Shown piece by piece: positions 25,501-34,714 of a DNA stretch of 64,000 nt. Each line of letters starts with the position of its first letter. The stretch's first letter is position 1. The translations under genes and the position numbers were made by a program. The stretch lies in assembly GCA_031266665.1 (NCBI GenBank), contig JAISAO010000084.1:1-64000 (forward strand). The letters run 5' to 3'. The notes beneath the pieces are model-generated. The model did not search any database. It was not told where the DNA came from and saw only the letters and a list, made by a program, of their open reading frames with translations. The DNA comes from Propionibacteriaceae bacterium (GTDB lineage: Bacteria; Actinomycetota; Actinomycetes; Propionibacteriales; Propionibacteriaceae).

Positions 25501-28500
25501 AAGGACGTCGCCGAGGCTTGGGCCTACGACGTCTTCGGCAACCCCAGGCCGGGCGCGGTCTTCGTCGCCCAGGCCGTCAACTCGATCCCGCTCAATCCCC
25601 AGACCGCCACTTGCACGGCCAACGCCGACGGCTTCTGCCAGTTGGAGTGGACCTCGGAGCAGGCCGACGCCTACGCCGCCACGGTCAAGGTCGACGGCCT
25701 GGAGTTCGCCACCTCCCAGGTCAGCGACATCGTCTTCACCAACGGCGCGGCCGACGCCGGCCACTCATCTCTGACGGTCACCCCGGACAGCCCGATCCTG
25801 GTCGGGGCCGAGTACACCTTGACGGCGCTGGTGCGCGACGCCAACGCCAACCCGGTGCCCAAAGAGACGGTGGCCTTCGCCCTGCGGGGCGACAACGCCG
25901 CCAACGCCAGCCTGTCCCAGGCCACTTGCACGACCGACCAGAACGGCTCCTGCCAGGTCAAGGCCACCAGCAAGCTGGCCGGCGACTACAGCCTCTCGGC
26001 CCAGGTGACGACGGCTGAGGGGGCGCGGGACATCGTCAACAGCCCGGCGACCATCGGCTTCGAGGCCCGGGAGGTCTGCGTGACCGACTGCCAGCCGGTC
26101 GACCCCCGCAACGTCACCCGGGTCGAGATCACCAAGGACGGGTCCAAGGTGGACGAGGCCAACCAGGTGACGGTCTTCGCCTACGACCTCTACGGCAACC
26201 CGAAGGCGGTCGCCGTGACCGCGGCGCCGGCCGCCCAGGTGACGCCCGTGGCCGCCAACGGCTCGGCCACCGACGCTTCCGGCCAGTTGGCCCTGGGCTT
26301 CGTCTCGTCCCAGGCCGGCCCCAAGACTGGCAACCAGGTGACGGTGGACGGCCAGACCCCGAGCGGGTCGCCCTTCACCTTGACCTGGGCCACCGGCGAC
26401 ATCGACCCCGACCGGTCCTCCCTGGAGAAATCTCCGATGGGGCCGCTGACGGTCGACTCGGTCTACACCGTCACCGCCACCGTGGTGGACGCCAACAACA
26501 ACCCGGTGCTGGGCGCGGCGGTCGATTTCGGCCTGAGCGACGGACCGGTCTTCGTCTCAGGCCAGTCGTCCTGCGTCACGCAGACCGACGGGCGTTGCGC
26601 CGTCGAGGTCACCTCGACCAAAGCCGGTCCTTTCGAGGTGACGGCCAAAATCGCCAACCAGGAGCTGTCTAACAGCCCGTTGGAGCTGGTCTTCACGCCC
26701 GGCCCGGTCTGCGTGGCCCCGGCCTGCGAGTCCGACCCGGGGGTCGCCACCAGCCGGGTCGAGGTCATCCAGAACGGCCAGAAGCCGAACGGCCAAGCGC
26801 GCGACATCGCCAAGCTGTGGGCCTACGACAAGCACGGCAACCCGGTCCCCGGGGCCAAGGTGGCCTCGGCCAAGCTCGACCCGACGGACGACCTGACGGT
26901 CCAGTCGCCCATCGCGGCGACCGACGCCCAAGGCGAGACCACCATCTGGTACACCTCGACCACGGCCGGCCAACACCTGGCCCTGGTGACGGTGGACGCG
27001 CTGGTGCCGAGCGGCTCGCCCCTTAGGCTGGGCTTCGGGGCGGGCGACGGCGTGCCGGCCAAGTCCTCCTTCACGGTCACCCCGGCCGGCCCGCTGACCG
27101 TCGGCGACAGCGCCGCCTCGGCCTACACCGTCACCACCACGGTGATCGACGCCTTGGACCAGCCGGTCGCCGGCGCCGTGGCGACGGTCAAGCTGGACCA
27201 CGCCGGCCCGACCTTCCCCCAAGGCGATGCCTGCCTGACCGGCGCCGACGGCGTCTGCGCGGTCGAGTTGCGCTCGACCGTGGCCGGGACCTACGGCCTC
27301 CAGCCCGAGATCACCGCCGGCGCCATCGGCCAGGCCCAGTCCCGGGTGTGGACGCCGGACGTGGTCTGCGGCCAGGGCTGCGACCCGGAGCCGGGCGTGT
27401 CGGAGAACAATTTGACCAGGGTCGAGATCATCTCGGACAACCAGACGGCCGACGGCTTCGCCAAGGACCAGGTGGCGGCCTGGGGCTTCGACCGCTACGG
27501 CAACCCGGTGATCGGCGCGGCGGTCGTCCCGTCGACCGTCGACCCCGACCTGACCATCGCCACCGCCTTGGCCGGACTGGACGCCTCCGGGCGGGCCGTG
27601 ATCGAGTTCGCCTCGCTCCAGGCCGGCCCGCACGAGGCCAGCCTGACGGTCGGCGGGTTTGACCCGGACGGCTCCCCGGTCAGCCTGAATTTCGTGGCCG
27701 GCAAGCCGTCGGCGGCCGACTCGACGGTGACGGTGGCCCCGTCCACCCTGCCGGTGGGCACCTGGGCGACGGTCACGGTTCAGGCGCGCGACGCCAACCT
27801 CAACTCGGTGGACGGTTTGACGGCGGCGGACTTCACGGTCAAGGGCCGCCAGGGCGCGACCTCCGACCCGGCGACCGACATCTTGGCCGGTTCCTTCGTC
27901 GCCCAGGGCGGCGGGGAGTACACCTTCCAGCTGACCTCGACCAAGGCCCAGAGCTACAGCCTCGACGCCACGCTGGGCGGCGGGATGATCCCGCAGCACC
28001 CGACGGTGACTTTCACCCCGGGCGGCGTCTGTGTGGCCAACTGCGAGGATCCCGACCACGTCACCAAGGTGGAGTTGGTCCAGAACAACCAGTTGGCCGA
28101 CGGCCAGTCCCAGGACCTGGCCCGGGCCCAGGCCTATGACACTTACGGCAACCCGAGGCCGGGCGCGGTCTTCACCGCCGAGGCGGTCAACTCGGCCGCG
28201 CTCGATCCCCAGACCGCCAGTTGCACGACTGGGGGCGACGGGCTGTGCCAACTGGCCTGGACCTCGACCACAGCCGACCACTACGCCGCCACGGTCACGG
28301 TCGACGGTTTGACCTTCGCCAGCTCGCAGCTGACGGACATCGCCTTCAGCAACGGCCTGGCCGACCCGAGCCGCTCCAGCCTGGACTGGACGCCGCAGTC
28401 GCCGATCAAGGCCGGGGCCAGCTATCAGCTGACGGCCACGGTGGTCGACGCCAACGGCAACCCGGTGGCCCACGAGCAGGTCGCCTTCGCCCTGCGCGGC

Positions 28501-31500
28501 GACAACGCCGCCGACGCCAGCCTGAGCGCCGCCGACTGCCAGACCAACGCCGCCGGCCAGTGCCAGGTGGACCTGACCAGTCGCTTGGCCGGGGTTTACA
28601 GCGTCTCGGCCCAGATCACCACGACCGCCGGCCCGGCCGACATCGGCCACAGCCCGGCCCAGTTGGAGTTCGAGGCCTTGGAGGTCTGCGTCGACAATTG
28701 CACGCCGGTCGACCCGAGCCATGTCACCTGGGTCGAGGTGACCGTCAACGGCGCGACCGTGGGCGGCGACAACCAGATCTTGGTCCACGCCTATGACAAG
28801 TACGGCAACCCGGTGGTGAACGCCCCGGTCGAGATCGTGCCCAGCCAGGCGGTCGTCCCCAGCCCGGCCAACGGCCAGGCCACCGGGGCGGACGGGACCT
28901 TGGCCCTGGCCTACAGCTCGACCGTGGCCGGCCCGCACCCGGACAACCGGGCGAAGGTGGCCGGACTGACCCCGGCCGGCTCGCCCTTCAGCCTGTCCTG
29001 GTCCAGCGGCGGCATCGACTACACCAAGTCGACCCTGACGGTCACCCCGGCCGGTCCGCTGACAGTCGACGACCAGTACACCTTGACGGCCCGGCTGGTC
29101 GACGCCAACGACAACCCGGTGGCCGGGGCGTCGGTCGACTTCAGCACTGACTCGCCCGACCTCAAGCTGGGTCAGCCCCGCTTGCGGCTGGACCAGACGA
29201 CCTGCCTGAGCGGCGCCGACGGCGTCTGCTCGACCACGGCCACCTCGGCCAAGGCCGGCGCCCACGCGGCGGCGGCCCAGGTGGCGGGCCAGGACCTGGC
29301 CGGCTCCCCGGCCAGCCTGATGTTCAGCGCTGGAACGGTCTGCGTGGCCCCGGAATGCGAGGCCGATCCGGGCGTTCCCACCACCCGGGTGGAAGTGATC
29401 CAGAACGGCCGGGCGCCGGACGGGGTGGCGCGTGATGTGGCCCAGGTCTGGGCCTATGACAAGCACGGCAACCCGGTGTCGGGCGCGGCCGTGACCTCGG
29501 CGGCGGCCGTCCAGGGCGACGACCTGTCGGTCCAGCCCGATATCGCGGCCACGGCCGCCGACGGCAGCTCCACCATCTGGTACACCTCGACCACAGCCGG
29601 CAACCACCAAGCCGACGTCACGGTGGCCGGCCGGACCCCGGCGGGCTCCCCGCTGACGGTCGGCTTCGGCGCCGGCGACGGCGACCCGGCGCACTCCGAG
29701 TTCATCGTCGACCCGGCCGGCCCGTTGACGGTCGGCCAGGGGCCGGACTCGACCTACACCGTCACCACGGTGGTGCGGGACGTCTTCGACGCCCCGGTGG
29801 CCGGCGCCGTGGTGACAGTCGGCCTGGATCACCCGGGGGCGACCTTCCCGCGAGGTGATTCCTGCCTGACCGACACCAGGGGCGTCTGCGCGGTCGAGGT
29901 CCACTCGACCACAGCCGGGACCTATGGCCTGTGGCCGACCATCGCGGCCGGGGCCATCGGCCAGGCGGCCTCGCGGGTCTGGACGGCCGATGTCGTCTGC
30001 GGCCAGGGCTGCGACCCGGAGCCGGGCGTGCCCGAGTCCAACCGCAGCCGGATCGAGGTGACGGTCGACCATCAGACGGCCGACGGCGACTCCCAGGACA
30101 AGATCGTGGCCTATGGCTTCGACCGTTGGGGCAACCCGGTGGTCGGCGCCGCCGTGGTGCCGTCCACCAGTGACGCCGATCTCAAGATCGTCACGCCGCT
30201 GGCCGGGATCGACGCCGCCGGCCGGGCCGAGCTGGGCTTCACCTCCACGGTGGCCGCCGCCCACAGCGTCGACGTCCTGGTCGGCGGGGCCACAGCCGAC
30301 GGCTCCCCGGCGAGGTTGAGCTTCGACGCGGGCGCGCCCTGCGCCGGTGACGATCCCAGCTGCCCCGACCCGTCGGTGCCGAACGACCGGCGTTCCCGGG
30401 TGGAGGTGACGATCGACGGCCAGCCGGCCGACGGTCAGGCCCAAGACCAGGTGACGGCCCACTTGTTCGACCAGTACGGCAACGCCGTCACGGCGACCGT
30501 CCGCTCGACGGCCGACGCCGCCGTCCAGGTCTTGACCCCGGAGGGTCCGACCGACGCTCAGGGGGCGCGGGCCATCGACTACAGCTCGACGGTGGCCGGG
30601 GAGCACTCGGTGGCGGTCGACTACTACTACGCCGGGGTTTGGAGCCCGGTGGTGTTCAAGCCCCAGCCGGGCACGACGCCGCCGGCCGGCTACACCTCGT
30701 CGCCGACGACGGTCCACTTCGAGGCCGGCCAGGTCTGCGTCTCCAGCGCCACCCAGCCGTGCTCGGACGATCCGGCCAAGCGCAGCCGGGTGGAGCTGAC
30801 GGTGGACAACCAGCGGGCCGACGGCCAGGGGCAAGACCAGGCCGTGGTCCATCTGTTCGACGCCGCCGGCAACCCGGTGGCCGGCGCCCAGGTGACGGCC
30901 CAGGCGGTCTCGGCCGGCCTGACGGTTCAGCCGATCTTGGCCACCGCGGCCAACGGCAGCACCACGGTCGGCTTCACCAGCCAGACCTTCGGGGCCCACT
31001 CGGCCCGGGTCTTCTTGGTCACCGCCGAGGGCCAGGTCGAGATCGTCTTCTACGACCAGGGCCAGCTGGTGGCGGGCAAGTCCTCGCCGCTGGCGATGCA
31101 CTTCGTCCGCGCGGACGAGCTGCCGGCGCCGATCATCACCCGGCCTGGCGACGGCGACCAGCTGAACGACTCGACCCCGACCTTCGTCGGCACGGGCGAG
31201 CCGGGGGCGACCATCGAGTTGAGGGACGGCGACGATCAGGTCATCGCCACCACCACGGTGCAGCCGGACGGCAGCTGGACGGCGACGCCGGACCAGCCGC
31301 TGGCCGAGGGCGAGCACCAGATCAGCGCCCAGCAGTCCGACGGCGACGGCAACCAGTCGCCGCCCAGCGCGTCGGTCACGCTGACAGTCGACACCGTCGC
31401 CCCCGAGGCCCCGGTGGTGACCGCCCCGGCCGACGGCTCGGTCGGCAACGACTCGACGCCGCCGATCAGCGGCACGGGCGAGCCCGGCACGACCATCACG

Positions 31501-34500
31501 GTGACCGAGGACGACCAGGTCATCGGCGCCGCCACGGTCGACCCGGACGGCAACTGGTCGGTCACGCCCAGCCAGCCTCTGGCCGACGGCGACCACACCT
31601 TCGAGGTGACGGCCACCGACCCGGCGGGCAATGTCTCGCCGGAGACCACGGTCACCACCGAGGTGGACACCGTGGCCCCGTCCCAGCCGGTGATCGACTC
31701 GCCGGTAGACGGCGCGGCCACGGCCGACGACCAGCCGACCGTCAGCGGCCACGGCGCCGAGCCCGGCGCCACGGTGACCATTGAGGCCGGCGACGGCAAT
31801 AGCTGCCAGACGACGGCGGCCCCGGACGGCTCCTTCGCCTGCCGCCTGCCCCAGCCGCTGCCCGAGGGCGACAACACCATCACCGCGGTGGTGACCGACC
31901 CGGCGGGCAACGTCTCGCCGCCGGCCGTCATCGTCACGGTGGTCGACAACCAGGCCCCCGAGGCCCCGACAGTCACCGGCCCGACCCCGGGCCAGGTGCT
32001 GAACGACCCGACGCCGGAGGTTGTCGGCCAGGCCGAGCCGGGCTCGACAGTGACGGTGACGGACGAGGACGGCAACGTCCTCTGCCAGACGACGGCGGCG
32101 GCCGACGGCGGCTTCGCCTGCACGGTCGACCCGGACCAGCCGCTGGCCGACGGCGACCACACCTTCGAGGTGACGGCCACCGACCCGGCCGGCAACGTCT
32201 CGGAGCCGACCGAGGTGCCGATCACGGTCGACACCACGGCGCCAGACGCGCCGACGGTGACGGAGCCGCAGCCGGGTGATTCGGTCAACACCGACACCCC
32301 GACCATTAAGGGCGAGGACGGCGAGCCGGGCGACACCATCAAGGTGGTCGACAAGGACTCGGGCGAGACGCTGTGCTCGACCACGGTTGGTCCTGATGGC
32401 ACTTGGGAATGCACGGTGGCGCCGGACAAGGCTCTGCCGGAGGGGTCGCACGACCTGGTGGTGACGGCCACCGATACGGCTGGCAATGTGTCCGAGCCGA
32501 CGGTGGTGCCGGGTGTGAATATCGACACCACGGCGCCGTCCGCGCCGACGGTGACGGAGCCGCAGCCGGGTGATTCGGTCGACACCGACACCCCGACCAT
32601 CAAGGGTGAGGACGGCGAGCCGGGCAACACCATTGAGGTGGTCGACCAGGGTAGTGGCGAGACCTTGTGCTCGACCACGGTGCGCCCGAACGGCACCTGG
32701 GAATGCACGGTGGACCCGGACAAGGCCCTGCCCGATGGTTCCCATGACCTGGTGGTGACGGAGACTGATCCGGCTGGCAATGTGTCCGAGCCGACGGTGG
32801 TGCCGGGTGTCGACATCGACACCACGGCGCCTGACGCGCCGACGGTGACAGAGCCGCAGCCGGGTGATTCGGTCGGCACCGACACCCCGACTATCAAGGG
32901 CGAGGACGGCGAGCCGGGGGACACCATCACGGTGGTCGACCAGGGTAGTGGCGAGACCTTGTGCTCGACCACGGTGCGTCCGAACGGCACTTGGGAGTGC
33001 CAGGTGACGCCGGACAAGGCTCTGCCGGAGGGGTCGCATGATCTGGTGGTGACGGAGACCGATCCGGCTGGCAATGTGTCTGAGCCGACGGTGGTGCCGG
33101 GGATCGACATCGACACCACGGCGCCGAGCGCGCCGACGGTGACGGAGCCGCAGCCTGGTCAGGCGGTCGACACCGACACCCCGACCATCAAGGGTGAGGA
33201 CGGCGAGCCCGGCAACACCATTGAGGTGGTCGATCAGGGCAGTGGTGAGACGTTGTGTTCGACCACGGTGAGCCCGGATGGCACTTGGGAGTGCACGGTG
33301 GCGCCGGACAAGGCTCTGCCGGAGGGTCCGCACGACTTGGTGGTGACGGAGACCGATCCGGCCGGCAATGTGTCTGAGCCGACGGTGGTCCCGGGGATCG
33401 ATATCGACACCACGGCGCCGAGCGCGCCGACGGTGACCGAGCCGCAGCCTGGTCAGGCGGTCGACACCGACCGTCCGACCATCAAGGGCGAGGACGGCGA
33501 GCCGGGTGACACCATCACGGTGACCGACCAGGACTCGGGCGAGACGTTGTGCTCGACCACGGTGAGCCCGGATGGCACTTGGGAGTGCACGGTGGTGCCG
33601 GACAAGGCTCTGCCGGAGGGTTCGCACGATCTGGTGGTGACGGAGACCGATCCGGCCGGCAATGTGTCTGAGCCGACGGTGGTGCCGGGGATCGATATCG
33701 ACACCACGGCTCCGAACCCGCCGACCGTGACCGAGCCTCAGCCGGGCCAGTCGATCAACACCGACAACCCGACCATCAAGGGCAAGGACGGCGAGCCGGG
33801 CAACACCATCACGGTGACCGACGACGCCAACGGCCAGGTCATCTGCTCGACCACAGTGCGTCCCGACGGCACTTGGGAGTGCCAGGTGCCGCCGTCCAAC
33901 GCCTTGAGCGACGGCTCGCACGACCTGTCCGTGACCGAGACCGACCAGGCCGGCAACGTCTCGCAGCCGACCGAGGTGCCGGGGATCGTGATCGACCAGC
34001 AGGGTCCCAAGACCCCGACGGTCGACACCTCGGACGACACCAGCGTCAGCGGCCAGACCGACCCCGGCGCCAACGTGGTGGTGAGCGACGAGCAGGGCGA
34101 GACGCTGTGCTCGACCACCGCCGACCAGAACGGCGACTACTCCTGTGATCCGGTGCGGCCGTTGCAGCCGGGCGACCAGATCACGGTCACGGCCACCGAC
34201 GAGGCGGGCAACAGCTCGTCCGTGACGGTGCGCAAGCTCGGACTGACGATCCAACGGCCGTCGCTGCCCCGCCTGGGGGAGCAGACCGCCACTGGTCACT
34301 ACTTCCGTCCGGGCGAGTCTGTGACGGCGTTGATGGACGGCCAGCCCATCGGCACCGGCACAGCCGACCAAGCTGGCCAGGTGAGCTTCACCTGGACCAT
34401 CCCCGTCACGACCGACTTGGGCGGCCGTCAGATCAGCTTGGTCGGAGCTATCTCCGGCCCGGTCCGCGGCCTCTTCCAAGTCACCGATGTCCTGGCGACA

Positions 34501-34632
34501 ACCGGCTCCCAGGTGTCGACCGCCTGGCTGACGGGCGCGGCTCTGGCCGGCCTGTGCGGCCTCGGCCTGCTCCTGGTCGGTTGGCGGCGGCAGCGCCAGG
34601 AAACGGAGGGGGCAGCGCGCAGAGCGGCCTAG
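19522..34632 (+). CDS. Giant sortase-anchored surface protein with invasin/Ig-like repeats
   Basis: About 5,036 residues. Signal peptide with hydrophobic core LAWLIALVLAVGGVTFY (~20-45). Unique N-terminal domain (~50-390; less GC-rich). SdrD-B-like domain (~392-510: YNDADGDGVLSAAEKTTGVP). GEVED-type domain ending SAGEVEDYQVWF (~770). Then ~930-3865 are invasin/Big_1-type repeats (AYDKHGNPVPGAKV; CxTxxxGxCxV Cys pairs), including an ~875-residue supermodule present twice. Residues ~3867-4899 hold eleven bacterial Ig-like repeats (DPAGNVSEPT), six nearly identical. The C-terminus has LATTG (4991-4995), a hydrophobic segment (LTGAALAGLCGLGLLLVGW) and RRQRQ: a sortase signal of the LAxTG class recognised by class E sortases. 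It is probably a stalk-like adhesin. ATG 19522 has an AAGGTGG site; the upstream TTG frame is ignored. No sortase gene is in the window. Confidence 0.9.
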   Translation: MSSVSASPACAARSPRQLFKPLAWLIALVLAVGGVTFYQGEVSAPEAQAVTLGGGWDGVFREDQLWFTYDGDDIGGWTNPGSMMNDDGTLVDLTLANRTQWFDKAGSANGAGIDTTRQTIAVGPLFMSEGNKSLAMAAFGSGASGITVIGPKTASGQVNAVNWDSLSINDPNGNSCRFGDKWSGEVNQKNGYLYVVGKLGPDWSGTNATGEPAGFEVAIYKLGHDGTSDGTSECLISSINSIIYSKSGKSVNQQWNERFPNNTLTTNSWNVSSDMAIDANGNLYLWARYNGSNGDSRHVLLSLQPPTDDDGDYDPSGTWYYEVARFFDAAAPHDSSRANGMAFLNGKLYLFLNSTRYIQEWDTLSGAVVSRGRINESGNDLASAQMAPVVQGTIYNDADGDGVLSAAEKTTGVPNIEVEIWQQNGSEAPALKGTLTTNASGVYHGLLPSSTDNFYLRVKQPQINGVNALQTYASGGTFFYDSDGQGDRDPDEEINTVTPYCHNVGGDYSPVQLPARTTDDEKVTAGFDCRGARADRIDPSDVTNPLAAVGGAYIVTKVDMNSDLVVAEADFGLSIAGASFGDAKANVNSTIAANGPRFVNTTAQRVWLGAQAASGQSNGVNDANSNAHASDDGVVLVDGNGQELALQNQVLAAGVGYKLRATAASDPALGAGRAGVFVAGWSSEKSSPAALAANNPLMVYGSTDDQGRVESTNYVVDPTISSTTQGVMRFIASQNDTIATPDNSSALQQYAPARNSSAANNQPWVSAGEVEDYQVWFAGSIVRASLTTNGGALPSTSALGYSISNIAAAVAAAPWSSSGGVSQGSLFTTASNVARTSPTAHPVNSTAAATTVTLTGGVPSGWSLQDIVCRTTTSGVALAEGTLPGVTYDKAAAQPSVTIAANSFATTDGAAGNDIHDVTCDFQLSRAASPTNSSFVLDVDTTKVGQDITGTVTVRDDSDPAQPLSGQRVDLSSDAADVTLKDSAGNVITSCTTGADGSCQVKISSTQVGTYTNAIHARVNSIEAGGNGQPGAVSPQTVSFTAAQADPANSWLEITPADLSQTVDSDYSAQATARDSLGNPVPDTTVAFTSDDPSVTFSDNASCVTGPTGVCQVSFTSQVAGGPYPVHALVDGQDAGGQTNDGTVDQSKQSPQSRSFTAGPVASTCDQDAPRCSSLRVLDPSVTTGQYAQLQITLTDVHGNPVTGKSRADMVLSASAGLTFLPNFTEPEPGVYMSWVTTVMVGDYTVYATPAPLTSAQRLSGQVNFRAGDPAAWCIPPGETVAQPGSRLSLDTTLARPVSGGQHVITATLVDGYCNPVAGVPVAWQPATALTVDQANTTAVTGADGTAQLTVGSATAADPGHQVRATYGTGQTAFVHDNDSRGQAGSLTDGLVYAAFAAVSCSPTNSAFVAQKVSAEVSEAETDPRHPTRGVTFGIWLRTGSTNMGPCEGIAPTVTVDGSAQVSMVRIENENNAAVYWATVTDKTAETVQVTVKLGNDLISPSQIPTMPTTNPQPVTFTAGAPVPGSCQAADGTTQVGSRVEIDNADFKVIGGQEGHSATATLVDRFCNPVPGAQVTWTPATLLNLNPASPTSTGPDGKTTVFATSNTPGSYSLQAAITAGALPGSPLTANFKVGQCTAGPDGTSRFTVDRTEAPAGSTGVGLTISLTDAVGVPCELDDLSQLTVTPDPASAAAVSPLTAGATGVFTAQVSDDKAETVPVTVQLSGQPINPAAPATANPQPLKFTVGAVSKDRSTWTISPSQAEAGSEFSARLTARDALDNPVTGLTAAELALGFDANGAMTVLSGPDEAAPGVYQYQLTQTEAQTYSATMTVNQGTVDPADDFSLSADATVVHGPLSAANSHVTASPAGPQQVGVNYLVTVTAADALDNPVADLTADQFTVLGQLAETSDPASDIRAVNWVNRGDGSYTFQLTSTKAETYQVYAQVSGQSLAEHPTVAFEAGGVCVAGCTPDDPSHVTRVTLVENNRLADGLQKDVAEAWAYDVFGNPRPGAVFVAQAVNSIPLNPQTATCTANADGFCQLEWTSEQADAYAATVKVDGLEFATSQVSDIVFTNGAADAGHSSLTVTPDSPILVGAEYTLTALVRDANANPVPKETVAFALRGDNAANASLSQATCTTDQNGSCQVKATSKLAGDYSLSAQVTTAEGARDIVNSPATIGFEAREVCVTDCQPVDPRNVTRVEITKDGSKVDEANQVTVFAYDLYGNPKAVAVTAAPAAQVTPVAANGSATDASGQLALGFVSSQAGPKTGNQVTVDGQTPSGSPFTLTWATGDIDPDRSSLEKSPMGPLTVDSVYTVTATVVDANNNPVLGAAVDFGLSDGPVFVSGQSSCVTQTDGRCAVEVTSTKAGPFEVTAKIANQELSNSPLELVFTPGPVCVAPACESDPGVATSRVEVIQNGQKPNGQARDIAKLWAYDKHGNPVPGAKVASAKLDPTDDLTVQSPIAATDAQGETTIWYTSTTAGQHLALVTVDALVPSGSPLRLGFGAGDGVPAKSSFTVTPAGPLTVGDSAASAYTVTTTVIDALDQPVAGAVATVKLDHAGPTFPQGDACLTGADGVCAVELRSTVAGTYGLQPEITAGAIGQAQSRVWTPDVVCGQGCDPEPGVSENNLTRVEIISDNQTADGFAKDQVAAWGFDRYGNPVIGAAVVPSTVDPDLTIATALAGLDASGRAVIEFASLQAGPHEASLTVGGFDPDGSPVSLNFVAGKPSAADSTVTVAPSTLPVGTWATVTVQARDANLNSVDGLTAADFTVKGRQGATSDPATDILAGSFVAQGGGEYTFQLTSTKAQSYSLDATLGGGMIPQHPTVTFTPGGVCVANCEDPDHVTKVELVQNNQLADGQSQDLARAQAYDTYGNPRPGAVFTAEAVNSAALDPQTASCTTGGDGLCQLAWTSTTADHYAATVTVDGLTFASSQLTDIAFSNGLADPSRSSLDWTPQSPIKAGASYQLTATVVDANGNPVAHEQVAFALRGDNAADASLSAADCQTNAAGQCQVDLTSRLAGVYSVSAQITTTAGPADIGHSPAQLEFEALEVCVDNCTPVDPSHVTWVEVTVNGATVGGDNQILVHAYDKYGNPVVNAPVEIVPSQAVVPSPANGQATGADGTLALAYSSTVAGPHPDNRAKVAGLTPAGSPFSLSWSSGGIDYTKSTLTVTPAGPLTVDDQYTLTARLVDANDNPVAGASVDFSTDSPDLKLGQPRLRLDQTTCLSGADGVCSTTATSAKAGAHAAAAQVAGQDLAGSPASLMFSAGTVCVAPECEADPGVPTTRVEVIQNGRAPDGVARDVAQVWAYDKHGNPVSGAAVTSAAAVQGDDLSVQPDIAATAADGSSTIWYTSTTAGNHQADVTVAGRTPAGSPLTVGFGAGDGDPAHSEFIVDPAGPLTVGQGPDSTYTVTTVVRDVFDAPVAGAVVTVGLDHPGATFPRGDSCLTDTRGVCAVEVHSTTAGTYGLWPTIAAGAIGQAASRVWTADVVCGQGCDPEPGVPESNRSRIEVTVDHQTADGDSQDKIVAYGFDRWGNPVVGAAVVPSTSDADLKIVTPLAGIDAAGRAELGFTSTVAAAHSVDVLVGGATADGSPARLSFDAGAPCAGDDPSCPDPSVPNDRRSRVEVTIDGQPADGQAQDQVTAHLFDQYGNAVTATVRSTADAAVQVLTPEGPTDAQGARAIDYSSTVAGEHSVAVDYYYAGVWSPVVFKPQPGTTPPAGYTSSPTTVHFEAGQVCVSSATQPCSDDPAKRSRVELTVDNQRADGQGQDQAVVHLFDAAGNPVAGAQVTAQAVSAGLTVQPILATAANGSTTVGFTSQTFGAHSARVFLVTAEGQVEIVFYDQGQLVAGKSSPLAMHFVRADELPAPIITRPGDGDQLNDSTPTFVGTGEPGATIELRDGDDQVIATTTVQPDGSWTATPDQPLAEGEHQISAQQSDGDGNQSPPSASVTLTVDTVAPEAPVVTAPADGSVGNDSTPPISGTGEPGTTITVTEDDQVIGAATVDPDGNWSVTPSQPLADGDHTFEVTATDPAGNVSPETTVTTEVDTVAPSQPVIDSPVDGAATADDQPTVSGHGAEPGATVTIEAGDGNSCQTTAAPDGSFACRLPQPLPEGDNTITAVVTDPAGNVSPPAVIVTVVDNQAPEAPTVTGPTPGQVLNDPTPEVVGQAEPGSTVTVTDEDGNVLCQTTAAADGGFACTVDPDQPLADGDHTFEVTATDPAGNVSEPTEVPITVDTTAPDAPTVTEPQPGDSVNTDTPTIKGEDGEPGDTIKVVDKDSGETLCSTTVGPDGTWECTVAPDKALPEGSHDLVVTATDTAGNVSEPTVVPGVNIDTTAPSAPTVTEPQPGDSVDTDTPTIKGEDGEPGNTIEVVDQGSGETLCSTTVRPNGTWECTVDPDKALPDGSHDLVVTETDPAGNVSEPTVVPGVDIDTTAPDAPTVTEPQPGDSVGTDTPTIKGEDGEPGDTITVVDQGSGETLCSTTVRPNGTWECQVTPDKALPEGSHDLVVTETDPAGNVSEPTVVPGIDIDTTAPSAPTVTEPQPGQAVDTDTPTIKGEDGEPGNTIEVVDQGSGETLCSTTVSPDGTWECTVAPDKALPEGPHDLVVTETDPAGNVSEPTVVPGIDIDTTAPSAPTVTEPQPGQAVDTDRPTIKGEDGEPGDTITVTDQDSGETLCSTTVSPDGTWECTVVPDKALPEGSHDLVVTETDPAGNVSEPTVVPGIDIDTTAPNPPTVTEPQPGQSINTDNPTIKGKDGEPGNTITVTDDANGQVICSTTVRPDGTWECQVPPSNALSDGSHDLSVTETDQAGNVSQPTEVPGIVIDQQGPKTPTVDTSDDTSVSGQTDPGANVVVSDEQGETLCSTTADQNGDYSCDPVRPLQPGDQITVTATDEAGNSSSVTVRKLGLTIQRPSLPRLGEQTATGHYFRPGESVTALMDGQPIGTGTADQAGQVSFTWTIPVTTDLGGRQISLVGAISGPVRGLFQVTDVLATTGSQVSTAWLTGAALAGLCGLGLLLVGWRRQRQETEGAARRAA
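25090..30340 (+). repeat. Two-copy ~2.62-kb supermodule inside the giant gene
   Basis: Landmarks recur in the same order with a constant offset: VCVAGC at 25411 and VCVANC at 28027 (2616), CVAPACE at 26707 and CVAPECE at 29338 (2631), VVCGQGCDPEPGV at 27361 and 29992 (2631). The units run approximately 25090-27715 and 27716-30340, each several Big_1-type domains. They have diverged substantially, so the duplication is old. Confidence 0.75.
32251..34014 (+). repeat. Six 294-bp tandem repeats encoding near-identical Ig-like domains
   Basis: The start motif ccgacggtgac recurs at 32251, 32545, 32839, 33133, 33427 and (as ccgaccgtgac) 33721, exactly 294 bases apart, so each unit is 98 codons and copy-number change keeps the frame. 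Units share TVTEPQPG, DTPTIKGEDGEPG, ETLCSTTV, GTWEC and DPAGNVSEPTVVPG. High nucleotide identity between inner units indicates recent amplification or gene conversion. Confidence 0.9.
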
Positions 34633-34714
34633 CGCACCACTGGGAGCGTGTCGGAACCGCTGGACTCCAGCCCGGCGCCCCCGCTCTGAGAGGAACACTC
34701 TCCACCTCCGCCGA

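Noticed and set aside
31236-33119. A second minus-strand frame of 627 codons in the Ig repeat array
   Set aside because: Again an antisense shadow; its apparent repeats are the complement of the 294-bp units.
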